From positions 124,001 to 188,000 of the forward strand of contig CALXMP010000002.1 of NCBI GenBank assembly GCA_944389505.1: DNA of 64,000 bases, written 5' to 3'. Positions within the stretch are counted from its first letter, which is position 1; the number at the start of each line of letters is the position of its first letter. The notes under the pieces were generated by a model. The model ran no database searches. It saw only the letters and a program-made list of their open reading frames with translations, and was not told the DNA's origin. The position numbers and the translations under genes were made by a program. This stretch comes from an uncultured Spirochaetaceae bacterium (GTDB lineage Bacteria > Spirochaetota > Spirochaetia > Sphaerochaetales > Sphaerochaetaceae). Positions 27,069 to 35,061 of this stretch are shown here, piece by piece.

Positions 27069-27746
27069 ATGATTTATCTTGTAGAGGACGATCCTTCGAT
27101 CAGGAAGCTTGTCAGCTATGCGCTTGAATCAAGCGGATATACGGTAGCGGCCTCGGAATCCGGGGAGGAGATGTGGAAGAAGCTTGAGACTGTGAAGCCC
27201 GAGCTCTTCCTTCTCGATATAATGCTTCCGGGACAGTCCGGACTCGATATCCTCACTGCAATCCGCTCAGATCCCTCCCTCCGCGATATCCCTGTGATCA
27301 TGCTTACCGCGAAGGGTACGGAGTACGATAAGGTACTCGGACTCGATAGCGGGGCCGATGACTACATCCCGAAGCCATTCGGGATGATGGAGCTTCTTTC
27401 GAGGATTAGGGCTGTTCTCCGCCGCTATGAGCATCCGAAGGACAGGATAGATATCTCCTATGGGAAGATCGTGATCTCTCCAGCTTCCCATACAGTCAGG
27501 GTTGATGGAGAGAAGGTTGAGCTGACGCTGAAGGAATTCAATCTCCTTCTCTATCTGATGGAGAATGAGGGGATCGTACTCGACCGCGACAGCATCCTCA
27601 ACACTGTCTGGGGCTATTCATTCGACGGTGAGAACAGGACTGTCGATGTCCATATAAGGCACCTGAGGGAGAAGCTGAAGGATGAGGGGCTTAGGATCGA
27701 GACCGTGAAGGGCGTCGGCTACAGATTCAGAGGTAAGGATGAATAG
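27069..27746 (+). CDS. phoB: phosphate response regulator PhoB/PhoP type
   Basis: OmpR-family regulator, 225 residues. Receiver: EDD acidic pocket (residues 6-8), phospho-acceptor Asp50 in LLDIMLPG, LTAKG threonine and PKPFGMMEL lysine. A winged helix follows from about residue 128 (ELTLKEFNLLLYLMENEG to RTVDVHIRHLREKL, VKGVGYRF). It probably binds the TTAACA repeats before pstS. Start codon immediately follows the phoU stop; overlaps phoR by eight bases. Confidence 0.94.
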   Translation: MIYLVEDDPSIRKLVSYALESSGYTVAASESGEEMWKKLETVKPELFLLDIMLPGQSGLDILTAIRSDPSLRDIPVIMLTAKGTEYDKVLGLDSGADDYIPKPFGMMELLSRIRAVLRRYEHPKDRIDISYGKIVISPASHTVRVDGEKVELTLKEFNLLLYLMENEGIVLDRDSILNTVWGYSFDGENRTVDVHIRHLREKLKDEGLRIETVKGVGYRFRGKDE

Positions 27747-29394
27747 GAAAATATTCCATGCGCTGTTTCTGGCAGTGCTCATAACGATTGTTCTTTCTGC
27801 AGCTGTTTCCATCTTCATCTTCTATTTCTCCTATTCCGATAGGGTCATGGAGGATCTTGATGCGGAGCTGAAGTATCTTTCAAGGGCTTACAGCGAGGAT
27901 ATAGGTGCTCTTGGCACTTACGTTCCCGGACGGCGTGTCACGCTTGTCTCCCCTGAAGGGAATGTGCTGTTCGACAGTGAGGCAGATCCCGGAGCGATGG
28001 AGAACCATCTTGGCAGGATTGAGATCGATGAAGCGATCGCATTTGGCTCAGGCCATGATATCCGCAGGAGCGAGACACTGACCCGTTCCTACTACTATGC
28101 GGCTGAAAGGGCATATGATGGCAATATAATCCGCATTGCAGTGCTTGGCGATACCGTCTTCTCCTTTGTGATAGGAATCATATTCCCTCTCTGCTTGATT
28201 CTCATCATCCTTCTTATCTTTTCGGCATGGATATCGATGAAGATCGCGAGGAGGATCACCGATCCGATAAACTCCATCGATCTGTCGCATCCGGAGGATA
28301 CAGAGGGATACGAGGAGCTCTCACCGCTTCTTGTGAGGATTGCAAAGCAGCAGGCGCTTATAAAGAGCCAGATCGAGGATGCAGAGAGAAGGTCGAGGGA
28401 ATTCGGAGTCATAACCGACAATATGTCCGAAGGTCTTGCAGTTATCGATGATGAGGGGAGGATACTCTCCATCAACAGGGCGGCCTGGGAGCTTTTCGAT
28501 GCCTCAGAGGCAAAGAAGGGCGATTCGATACTCGCTATCGACCGCTCGGAGCAGTTCTCCGGCATTATCGATGATGCTCTTAAGGGTGAGCGTGGAGAGG
28601 TCGTGATTGAACGTCCATCCAAGACGCTGCAGATCATTGCATCCCCTGTCTCCGAGAGAAGGGCAGGAGCCGGTGCCGTGATTATCATTATGGATATAAC
28701 GGAGAAGGCAGGACGCGATAGGCTGAGACGGGAATTCACAGCGAATGTCTCCCATGAGCTCAGAACCCCTCTCCAGTCGATATCAGGGTACGCGGAGCTT
28801 CTGAAGAGCGGCAGCGTGCAGCCTGACAAGGTCCCCGAGTTCGCGGGTGAGATATTCAATGAGTCCCAGCGCCTTATTGCCCTTGTCCATGATATCATCA
28901 GGCTCTCGAAGCTCGATGAGAATGACAGCGATGAATGCGCCGAGGATGTCGATCTTTCTGAGTGTGCCGAGGAGGCTGTGCAGCGCCTGTCGAAGAAGGC
29001 TGCGGCAAATGGTGTAACCCTCTCTGTCATCAAGGAAGAGGAGTGCATCGTCCATGGCTCTCCATCCCTTATCGATGAGATGGTCTTCAACCTTCTTGAG
29101 AACTCAATCAAGTACAACAGGAAGGGTGGCAAGGCTGTGATCAGGATCTTCCGCGAGGACGGATGCCCCGCATTCTCCGTCTCCGATACCGGCATAGGAA
29201 TTCCCGATGAGGATAAGGACAGGGTCTTCGAGCGCTTCTATCGTGTTGATAAATCGCGTTCAAGATACTCGGGAGGCACAGGGCTCGGGCTTTCGATTGT
29301 CCGCCATGCGGCTCTCTTCCACCACGCATCGATCTCCCTCCGTTCGAAGCTCGGCGAGGGTACGGAGATAACGGTACGTTTCCCCATGATCTGA
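27739..29394 (+). CDS. phoR: phosphate sensor histidine kinase PhoR type
   Basis: A 551-residue membrane kinase. Helix 1 at about 8-32, an extracytoplasmic domain to about 135 (YVPGRRVTLVSPEGNVLFDSEADP, a dCache/PAS-like pattern), helix 2 at about 138-165, a HAMP-like linker, a PAS domain (ITDNMSEGLAVIDDEGRILSINRAA), HisKA with FTANVSHELRTPLQSISGY, and HATPase with N box LLENSIKYN, DTGIGIPDED and GGTGLGLSIV. The extracytoplasmic domain is unlike short E. coli PhoR and is closer to Gram-positive PhoR. A terminator follows. Confidence 0.93.
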   Translation: MNRKIFHALFLAVLITIVLSAAVSIFIFYFSYSDRVMEDLDAELKYLSRAYSEDIGALGTYVPGRRVTLVSPEGNVLFDSEADPGAMENHLGRIEIDEAIAFGSGHDIRRSETLTRSYYYAAERAYDGNIIRIAVLGDTVFSFVIGIIFPLCLILIILLIFSAWISMKIARRITDPINSIDLSHPEDTEGYEELSPLLVRIAKQQALIKSQIEDAERRSREFGVITDNMSEGLAVIDDEGRILSINRAAWELFDASEAKKGDSILAIDRSEQFSGIIDDALKGERGEVVIERPSKTLQIIASPVSERRAGAGAVIIIMDITEKAGRDRLRREFTANVSHELRTPLQSISGYAELLKSGSVQPDKVPEFAGEIFNESQRLIALVHDIIRLSKLDENDSDECAEDVDLSECAEEAVQRLSKKAAANGVTLSVIKEEECIVHGSPSLIDEMVFNLLENSIKYNRKGGKAVIRIFREDGCPAFSVSDTGIGIPDEDKDRVFERFYRVDKSRSRYSGGTGLGLSIVRHAALFHHASISLRSKLGEGTEITVRFPMI

Positions 29395-29431
29395 TGTTCT
29401 GAAGGCAATTAGTTATTTCCTACTATGCCTG

Positions 29432-29453
29432 AATCCCCTATATGGGGATTTTT
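29432..29453 (+). terminator. intrinsic terminator of the pst-pho operon
   Basis: AATCCCC and GGGGATT form a 7-bp stem with a TATAT loop, followed by TTT, 38 bases after the phoR stop. Confidence 0.75.
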
Positions 29454-29521
29454 ACATATTGACTAGTTCTGTAATGAATAGGGAGAATACCTGAGTCCGC
29501 GGGACGTAAAAGAGGATTTTT

Positions 29522-31246
29522 ATGAAAACAATAGGTTATTTTGATTCGTACAGCTTTCTCGATGCTTTCAGGGGAAAGGAATTCCAGGGAAAATGGCCGA
29601 ACGTCAGGGAGATGTTCCATATAACGGTTCTCCGCTACCCAGAGAATGCATGCTTCCACGCATTCTCGCCGGTGGAGGAGAGATTCACATACACCGAGGC
29701 AGAGAAGAAGATTGAGGCTGTTGCACGCTTCCTCGCCTCCAAGGGTGTCGGCAAGGGCGACAAGATCGCGGTATCTGGCAAGAACAGCCCCGAGTGGGCG
29801 ATTGCCTACTTCGGCATCATCTATGCTGGAGCGACCGTTGTCCCTCTCGATTATCTTCTCAAGGATAATGAGATGGAGACGCTCATCTCCTTCGGTGGCG
29901 TCACAAAGCTTTTCATCGATACCGAGCGTATCGATGCGATTGACAAAGACGGAAAGCTCGGACTGGAGAAGTTTGCCCTTGAGTCTGGTACTTCCTATCC
30001 ATTTGTCCTCGACATGGATGGACCAGAGTTCGTATATGAGAGAGCTGAGGGCAGCGATGTCGCTGCGATTCTCTTCACATCAGGAACTACAGGAACACCT
30101 AAGGGAGTCATGCTCACCCATGATAACCTTATCTCCGACTGCTATCTTGCCCAGTGCAATATGAATATCTACTCGACGGATGTATTCTATGCGATTCTTC
30201 CGATCCATCACGCATACACTATGCTCGCAGTTCTTTACGAGGCTACAAGCGTAGGTGCGGAGATCGTATTCGGAAAGAAGCTTGTCGTGACGCAGATCCT
30301 AAAGGAGCTGAAGCAGGGCAAGGTTACGATGTTCCTCGCTGTTCCTATGCTCTTCAATAAGATGATCGGCGCACTAATGTCAGGTGTAAGGAAGAAGGGC
30401 ATCGTTGTCTATGGCCTTATAAGGGCTCTGATGGGCTTCTCCGGCTTTGTGAAGAAGGTCTTCGGAGTGAATATCGGTAAGAAGATGTTCGGATTCCTTC
30501 TTTCAAAGCTCTCGCTGGAGTCGAATAGGATCTGTATCTGCGGAGGCGGCCCCCTTCCGGCTTCCACGTTCCGCATGTTCAATGAGCTCGGTATCGACTT
30601 CGTCCAGGGCTATGGTCTTACGGAGACATCTCCGATCACGCACCTCAATCCTGTAGAGGCATATAGGGAGACATCGGTCGGAAAGCTCTTCCCGGAGGAG
30701 GAGGTGAAGATTGTCGATCCTGACAGCGATGGCAATGGCCTCATATTCATCAAGGGACCAATGGTCATGAAGGGCTACTACAACAACGAAGAGGCCACGA
30801 AGGAGGTTCTTACTGAGGATGGATGGCTCAACACTGGAGACGTGGGACATCAGGATAAGGATGGCTATCTCTACCTCACAGGAAGGGCTAAGAACGTTAT
30901 CGTCACAGAGGGCGGAAAGAATGTCTTCCCCGAGGAGATTGAGGACCATTTCCAGCTCTATGATGATATCGATACGATATGCATCATCCCGTATGTCATC
31001 GATAAGGCGATGAAGAGCGAGGGCATCAGGGCTGTAATCTATCCTTCCGAGAACTATGCAAAGAGCGTTAACCGCGATAAGGCCGCAATCGAGAAGCATA
31101 TGAATGAGATCATCGAGGAGGTCAACCGCTCGCTCCAGAGCTACAAGAAGATCACGAAGGTCACCGTCACTGACAAGCCTCTGCCAATGACCAGTACGAA
31201 GAAGGTGAAGAGGTTCGAGGTCATAAAGGAGTTCAGGGAGAACTGA
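29522..31246 (+). CDS. AMP-dependent acyl-CoA synthetase (long-chain type), copy 1
   Basis: Activates a carboxylic acid to its CoA thioester through an acyl-adenylate. 574 residues. Motif A5 FTSGTTGTPKGVMLTHDNL (about 188-206), ILPIHHAYTM, GGGPLPASTFRMF, QGYGLTETSPITHLNP, WLNTGDVGHQDKDGYLYLTGRAKNVIVTEGGKNVFPEEIE and a C-terminal lysine TSTKKVKRFEV. The N-terminus IGYFDSYSFLDAFRGKEFQGKWPNV is shared only with its tandem copy. AGAGGA precedes ATG 29522. Substrate is unknown; medium or long fatty acids are likely. No beta-oxidation genes are nearby. Confidence 0.9.
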   Translation: MKTIGYFDSYSFLDAFRGKEFQGKWPNVREMFHITVLRYPENACFHAFSPVEERFTYTEAEKKIEAVARFLASKGVGKGDKIAVSGKNSPEWAIAYFGIIYAGATVVPLDYLLKDNEMETLISFGGVTKLFIDTERIDAIDKDGKLGLEKFALESGTSYPFVLDMDGPEFVYERAEGSDVAAILFTSGTTGTPKGVMLTHDNLISDCYLAQCNMNIYSTDVFYAILPIHHAYTMLAVLYEATSVGAEIVFGKKLVVTQILKELKQGKVTMFLAVPMLFNKMIGALMSGVRKKGIVVYGLIRALMGFSGFVKKVFGVNIGKKMFGFLLSKLSLESNRICICGGGPLPASTFRMFNELGIDFVQGYGLTETSPITHLNPVEAYRETSVGKLFPEEEVKIVDPDSDGNGLIFIKGPMVMKGYYNNEEATKEVLTEDGWLNTGDVGHQDKDGYLYLTGRAKNVIVTEGGKNVFPEEIEDHFQLYDDIDTICIIPYVIDKAMKSEGIRAVIYPSENYAKSVNRDKAAIEKHMNEIIEEVNRSLQSYKKITKVTVTDKPLPMTSTKKVKRFEVIKEFREN

Positions 31247-31315
31247 TTTCCTCTTTTCCTTCACCGGTGAAAAATGGTAGATTTTTCTCATTATTGATAA
31301 GGTGGTGTGCAGTTT

Positions 31316-33031
31316 ATGAAGAATGTCGGATACCGGAATGCCTGGGCATTCCTTGATGGATATAGAGGAAAGGAATTCCAGGGCAAGTGGCCAGGGGTTA
31401 ATGAGATGTTCCATATCTCTGTCCTGCGTTTCCCGGACCATCTGGCATTTCATTCATTTGAGCCTGAGACGAAGCTTACATTCGCTGAGGCAGAGAAGCG
31501 GATAATGGAGATTGCGGGATACCTTCAGAGCACGGGCTTCCAGGAGGGCGATAAAGCCGCTGTATCAGGCCGCAACAGCACAGAGTGGACGCTCTCTTAC
31601 TTCGCGATCATATATGCAGGCGGTATTGTCGTTCCTCTCGATTATTCCCTCAAGGACAGCGAGATGGAGCGCTTCATCTCCTTTGGAGGCGTCAAGAGGC
31701 TCTTCATCGATTCTGAAAGGGTTGATGGTATCGACAAGGACGGTAGTCTCGGGCTTATCAAGTATTCGATAGGACATGCTGATGGCTATCAGTCTGTTGA
31801 TACGATGAGGGGTGTGTATAAGCCGCTTGGATTCCGTAATGGCTCCGATGTTGCGGCAATCCTCTTCACATCAGGAACGACAGGTACACCGAAGGGAGTC
31901 ATGCTCACCCATGATAACCTTGTTTCCGACTGCTTCCTCACACAGTCAATCCTGGATATCAGAGATAATGATGTCATGTATGCGATTCTTCCGATCCATC
32001 ATGCATATGCGATGATGGCTGTCGTCTACATCTCGATAAGCTGCGGTGCTGCTGTTGTATTCGGCAGAAAGCTTGCCATGAGCCATATAATAAGGGAGCT
32101 CAAGGATGGCAATGTCACTGTATTCATGGCTGTTCCGATGCTCTATAACAAGATGATCGGCGCTCTCATGTCTGGGGTAAGGAAGAAGGGCACTGCAGTC
32201 TACGGCGTGGTAAGAGCGCTGATGGGCTTCTCAGGTTTCATGAAGAAGGTCTTCGGCATCAATGTGGGCAGAAGGATATTCCATTCCATGCTCGCAAAGC
32301 TCTCCCTCGACAACCTCAGGCTCTGCATATCAGGAGGTGGTCCGCTTCCGCCATCCACGTTCCGCATGTTCCAGGAGCTTGGCCTGGATTTCCTACAGGG
32401 CTACGGCCTGACAGAGGCATCTCCCGTTACACATCTCAATCCGTCGAAGGCATTCAGGGTTGAATCGGTTGGAAAGCTCTTCCCGGAGGAGGAGGTGAAG
32501 ATCGTCGATCCTGACAGCGATGGCAATGGTCTTATCTATATAAAGGGACCTATGGTCATGAAGGGCTACTATAACAACGAGGAGGCCACGAAGGAGGTTC
32601 TCACCGATGACGGATGGCTCAATACAGGAGACGTGGGACACCAGGACAAGGATGGCTATCTCTACCTCACAGGAAGGGCTAAGAACGTTATCGTCACAGA
32701 AGGTGGCAAGAATATCTTCCCCGAGGAGATAGAGGATCACTTCCAGCTCTTTTCCGAGATCGATCAGGTCTGCGTTGTGGGCTATATGGCCGATGAGGCA
32801 CTGAGGAAGGAGGGCATAAGGATACTTATCCGTCCGACAGATGAGTACAGAGAGAGCATGAAGAATGACGAGGCTGCGATTGCGCGCCATATGAATGATC
32901 TTGTCGAGCAGGTCAATAGGGATATCCAGCACTACAAGCGCATAACCAAGGTCACGATAGTCACGGACAAAATGCCTATGACAAGCACATCGAAGATAAA
33001 GCGCAGCGATGTCATGAAGCTTTACGGTTAA
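31316..33031 (+). CDS. AMP-dependent acyl-CoA synthetase, copy 2 (tandem paralogue)
   Basis: A 571-residue paralogue of the gene just upstream, collinear over its whole length: NVGYRNAWAFLDGYRGKEF at the start, FTSGTTGTPKGVMLTHDNL, GGGPLPPSTFRMF, QGYGLTEASPVTHLNP, and STSKIKRSDV with the C-terminal lysine. Copies differ mostly in residues 130-180 and in the last 90. The stretch 32471-32700 is nearly identical in DNA to 30680-30909 of copy 1. ATG 31316 aligns with the copy-1 start and follows AAGGTGG; a GTG at 31307 is less likely. yhbY follows 10 bases later. Confidence 0.9.
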   Translation: MKNVGYRNAWAFLDGYRGKEFQGKWPGVNEMFHISVLRFPDHLAFHSFEPETKLTFAEAEKRIMEIAGYLQSTGFQEGDKAAVSGRNSTEWTLSYFAIIYAGGIVVPLDYSLKDSEMERFISFGGVKRLFIDSERVDGIDKDGSLGLIKYSIGHADGYQSVDTMRGVYKPLGFRNGSDVAAILFTSGTTGTPKGVMLTHDNLVSDCFLTQSILDIRDNDVMYAILPIHHAYAMMAVVYISISCGAAVVFGRKLAMSHIIRELKDGNVTVFMAVPMLYNKMIGALMSGVRKKGTAVYGVVRALMGFSGFMKKVFGINVGRRIFHSMLAKLSLDNLRLCISGGGPLPPSTFRMFQELGLDFLQGYGLTEASPVTHLNPSKAFRVESVGKLFPEEEVKIVDPDSDGNGLIYIKGPMVMKGYYNNEEATKEVLTDDGWLNTGDVGHQDKDGYLYLTGRAKNVIVTEGGKNIFPEEIEDHFQLFSEIDQVCVVGYMADEALRKEGIRILIRPTDEYRESMKNDEAAIARHMNDLVEQVNRDIQHYKRITKVTIVTDKMPMTSTSKIKRSDVMKLYG

Positions 33032-33041
33032 GAGGGTACAG

Positions 33042-33335
33042 ATGAAACTTACAAGTCAGCAGAGGGCTTACCTGCGCTCAGAGGCGCAGAGCCTCGATCC
33101 GGTTGTGTATGTCGGCAAGGAAGGCCTTACCGATGGAGTCATAAAGGCTCTTGATGATGCGCTTACCGCGCATGAGCTCGTGAAAGTCCGCTTCCAGAAC
33201 GCAAAGGATGAGATAAAGGAGATATCGAGAGCGCTGGAGAAGTCGACAGCATCAACGCTTGTCGCGACTACAGGATTCACCACTGTCTTCTTCCGTCAGG
33301 ACAGTGAGAACAAGGAAAGAATATACCATATCTGA
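33042..33335 (+). CDS. yhbY: YhbY-like ribosome assembly RNA-binding protein
   Basis: CRS1/YhbY RNA-binding domain protein of 97 residues, which associates with pre-50S particles. It has LTSQQRAYLRSEAQSLDPVVYVGKEGLTDGVIKALDDAL with the conserved GxxG-like turn GKEGLT, then ELVKVRFQNA and TLVATTGFTTVFFRQ. AGAGGGT precedes the start. The left 91-bp repeat, with a hairpin, begins five bases after its stop and probably ends the transcript. Confidence 0.92.
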   Translation: MKLTSQQRAYLRSEAQSLDPVVYVGKEGLTDGVIKALDDALTAHELVKVRFQNAKDEIKEISRALEKSTASTLVATTGFTTVFFRQDSENKERIYHI

Positions 33336-33339
33336 GCTC

Positions 33340-33430
33340 AATTTGTTTGATAGGAAAGCCTGGGATCATCAAAATTCCAGGCTATTTCTTTATATTGCAA
33401 CAATAAATTTGTTTGATAGTTGTTTGACAG
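33340..33430. repeat. left copy of a 91-bp direct repeat flanking the AlbA_2 gene
   Basis: Aligns without gaps to 34919-35009 at an offset of 1579. Shared blocks include AATTTGTTTGAT at the start, AATTCCAG, CTATTTCTTTATATTGCAAC and AAATTTGTTTGAT near the end. It holds a hairpin terminator and copies of an 11-mer. Confidence 0.85.
33357..33391 (+). terminator. terminator hairpin in the left repeat, after yhbY
   Basis: AGCCTGG (33357-33363) pairs with CCAGGCT (33377-33383), extendable by two pairs, followed by ATTTCTTT. The right repeat carries an imperfect version of the same hairpin (34936-34962). Confidence 0.65.
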
Positions 33431-33441
33431 TTGTTTGATAG
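33409..33441. repeat. three phased 11-mers TTGTTTGAYAG over the promoter
   Basis: TTGTTTGATAG, TTGTTTGACAG and TTGTTTGATAG follow one another without gaps at 33409, 33420 and 33431; a fourth copy is at 33343. Eleven-base spacing places them on one face of the helix, like operator half-sites. The middle copy contains the -35 TTGACA. Confidence 0.75.
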
Positions 33442-33452
33442 GATGATACCAT
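33424..33452 (+). promoter_or_regulatory. promoter of the AlbA_2 gene, leaderless type
   Basis: TTGACA at 33424-33429, 17 bases, TACCAT at 33447-33452, six bases, then ATG 33459. There is no Shine-Dalgarno. The -35 and spacer lie inside the 11-mer array, so a bound protein would block transcription. Confidence 0.55.
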
Positions 33453-33458
33453 CAAAGC

Positions 33459-34919
33459 ATGCAGGATGGATATGACTATATAGCTTTGGTTGATTATCTA
33501 CGTAGCTACAGCCAGGAAGAGCCTTGGTTTGAGTTCAAGAAAGGCAACAGCAATCCAGAGCGGATTGGGGAATATGTCTCCGCATTAAGCAATGCAGCGG
33601 CTCTTTCCGGCCATCCATTTGGATATATTGTCTGGGGCATCGATGATCAGACCCATGATGTTGTTGGCACGGATTTCCATCCAAAGACTGCCAAGAAGGG
33701 CAATCTTGAGCTTCTGAACTGGCTCGCAATTGCGACAAGCCCTAGAATCAGACTCGATTTCATTGAGCTTCAGGGCTGGGATGGAAAGCATGTTGCCCTG
33801 CTTGAGATTCCTGCAGCTTCATCTGCGCCTGTTAGGTTCCAAGGAACAGAATATATCAGGGTTGGGTCAAATGTGCAGGAACTGTCCAGGTATCCTGAAT
33901 ACGAGAGGGAGCTGTGGCATAGTTTTGATCGAATGCCCCCTGAAATGAGGGTTGTGAAGAGCGGATTGCTCGGCACAGATATACAAGAGCTTCTTATCCT
34001 CGATGCCTACTTCATCCAGCAGAATCTACCTGTTCCTTCTTCCCTTGAAGGAAAGCTTGAGCGTTTCAGCGATGAGAGATTCATTGCCATCTCTGATAAT
34101 GGTACATACTCAGTAACGGCGTTGGGAGCTCTTCTCTTTGCCAGGAACCTAAGGGAATTCCCTATGGTTGCATCAAAAGCAATCAGGGTGATTCTCTATA
34201 GAAATGGAAGCAGGATTGAAGCTGTGAATGATATCACGGCATATGAGGGATATGCTGTCTCATTCAGCCCTGTATGCAACCGTATCTATGATATGGTCAG
34301 AGAGCCTGAGATAATACGCAGCGAGCGCAGGGAAGAACCTATGAGATTCCCCGCTGTTGCAATCAGGGAGCTTCTTGGCAATCTCCTTATACATCAGGAT
34401 CTGTCGGTTTCCGGTTCCGGTCCGATTGTGGAGGTCTTTGCATCCCGTATTGAGGGATCGAATCCTGGTTCCCTCCTTGTTCCGAAGGACAGGATTATCG
34501 ATGCACCCCCAAGAGTAAGGAACGAGGCTCTTGCTGCATTTCTGCGCCGTATACATATCTGCGAAGAAAGGGGCAGCGGGTTTGACAGGATGGAGGAGGG
34601 GATGGCAAGTATGTTTCTTCCTTCCCCTCTTGTGGATACTGGTCCGGATTATACAAGGATCAAGCTCTTCAGCTATCCAGATTTCTCATCCTGGACAAAG
34701 GATGATCGCATCCGGACATGCTATATGGCAACATGCCTTCGGTATATAGAGTCGATTCCTGTTTCAAACGCGATGCTGCGTGATCGTTTCGGGATACCTG
34801 AGAAGAACAGCGCAGTTGTATCAAGGATTGTCAAGGAGGCAATCGCCGAGAACCGAATCCGAATCCTTGATGAGTCAGCTGGGGCTAAAGCAAGGCGGTA
34901 TATCCCATATTGGGCCTGA
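33459..34919 (+). CDS. AlbA_2/HATPase_c_4 regulator-like protein (COG2865)
   Basis: A 486-residue protein of the AlbA_2 (Schlafen AlbA, divergent AAA_4) plus HATPase_c_4 architecture, annotated elsewhere as putative transcription regulator or RecG-related. AlbA_2: EEPWFEFKKGNSNPERIGEYVSALSNAAAL, FGYIVWGIDD, EIPAASSAPVRFQGTEYIRVGS. ATPase-like part: RELLGNLLIHQDLSVSGSG, EVFASRIEGSNPGSLL, RNEALAAFLRRI, CEERGSGFDRM. A winged-helix end is likely (about 420-480). It is flanked by 91-bp direct repeats, has its own promoter and no SD, and uses more AT-rich codons than neighbours. An acquired, self-regulated gene is inferred; its role, possibly host defence or stress, is unknown. Confidence 0.85.
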   Translation: MQDGYDYIALVDYLRSYSQEEPWFEFKKGNSNPERIGEYVSALSNAAALSGHPFGYIVWGIDDQTHDVVGTDFHPKTAKKGNLELLNWLAIATSPRIRLDFIELQGWDGKHVALLEIPAASSAPVRFQGTEYIRVGSNVQELSRYPEYERELWHSFDRMPPEMRVVKSGLLGTDIQELLILDAYFIQQNLPVPSSLEGKLERFSDERFIAISDNGTYSVTALGALLFARNLREFPMVASKAIRVILYRNGSRIEAVNDITAYEGYAVSFSPVCNRIYDMVREPEIIRSERREEPMRFPAVAIRELLGNLLIHQDLSVSGSGPIVEVFASRIEGSNPGSLLVPKDRIIDAPPRVRNEALAAFLRRIHICEERGSGFDRMEEGMASMFLPSPLVDTGPDYTRIKLFSYPDFSSWTKDDRIRTCYMATCLRYIESIPVSNAMLRDRFGIPEKNSAVVSRIVKEAIAENRIRILDESAGAKARRYIPYWA

Positions 34920-35009
34920 ATTTGTTTGATGAAATAGCCTGAAATTATTGAAATTCCAGACTATTTCTTTATATTGCAACAACAAATTTGTTTGATGGTT
35001 GTTTGATTG
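34919..35009. repeat. right copy of the 91-bp direct repeat
   Basis: Begins on the last base of the AlbA_2 stop codon. Contains three 11-mer relatives (at 34922, 34988 and 34999) and a degraded version of the terminator hairpin that may end the AlbA_2 transcript. No plus-strand gene follows; pfp lies convergent. Confidence 0.85.
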
Positions 35010-35011
35010 CA

Positions 35012-35043
35012 GAAAAATAATGCTCCCGGAATATCCAGGAGCA
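35012..35043 (-). terminator. intrinsic terminator of pfp
   Basis: On the minus strand TGCTCC pairs with GGAGCA (35043-35038 with 35026-35021) with an inner GGA/TCC continuation, followed by ATTATTTTT. Confidence 0.7.
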
Positions 35044-35061
35044 TCAAAGGCTTTCAGTCCT

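Noticed and set aside
28095-29195. A 366-codon open frame on the minus strand across phoR
   Set aside because: It is the antisense shadow of a well-supported histidine kinase; its translation is serine-rich low-complexity with no motif and no SD.
29459-29487. TTGACT at 29459 as promoter of acyl-CoA synthetase copy 1
   Set aside because: No acceptable -10 at 16-18 bases downstream (GGAGAA or GAGAAT only).
31260-31271. Palindrome TTCACCGGTGAA between the acyl-CoA synthetases
   Set aside because: No room for a loop at its centre and no T run at the proper place; too short to call an operator without further copies.
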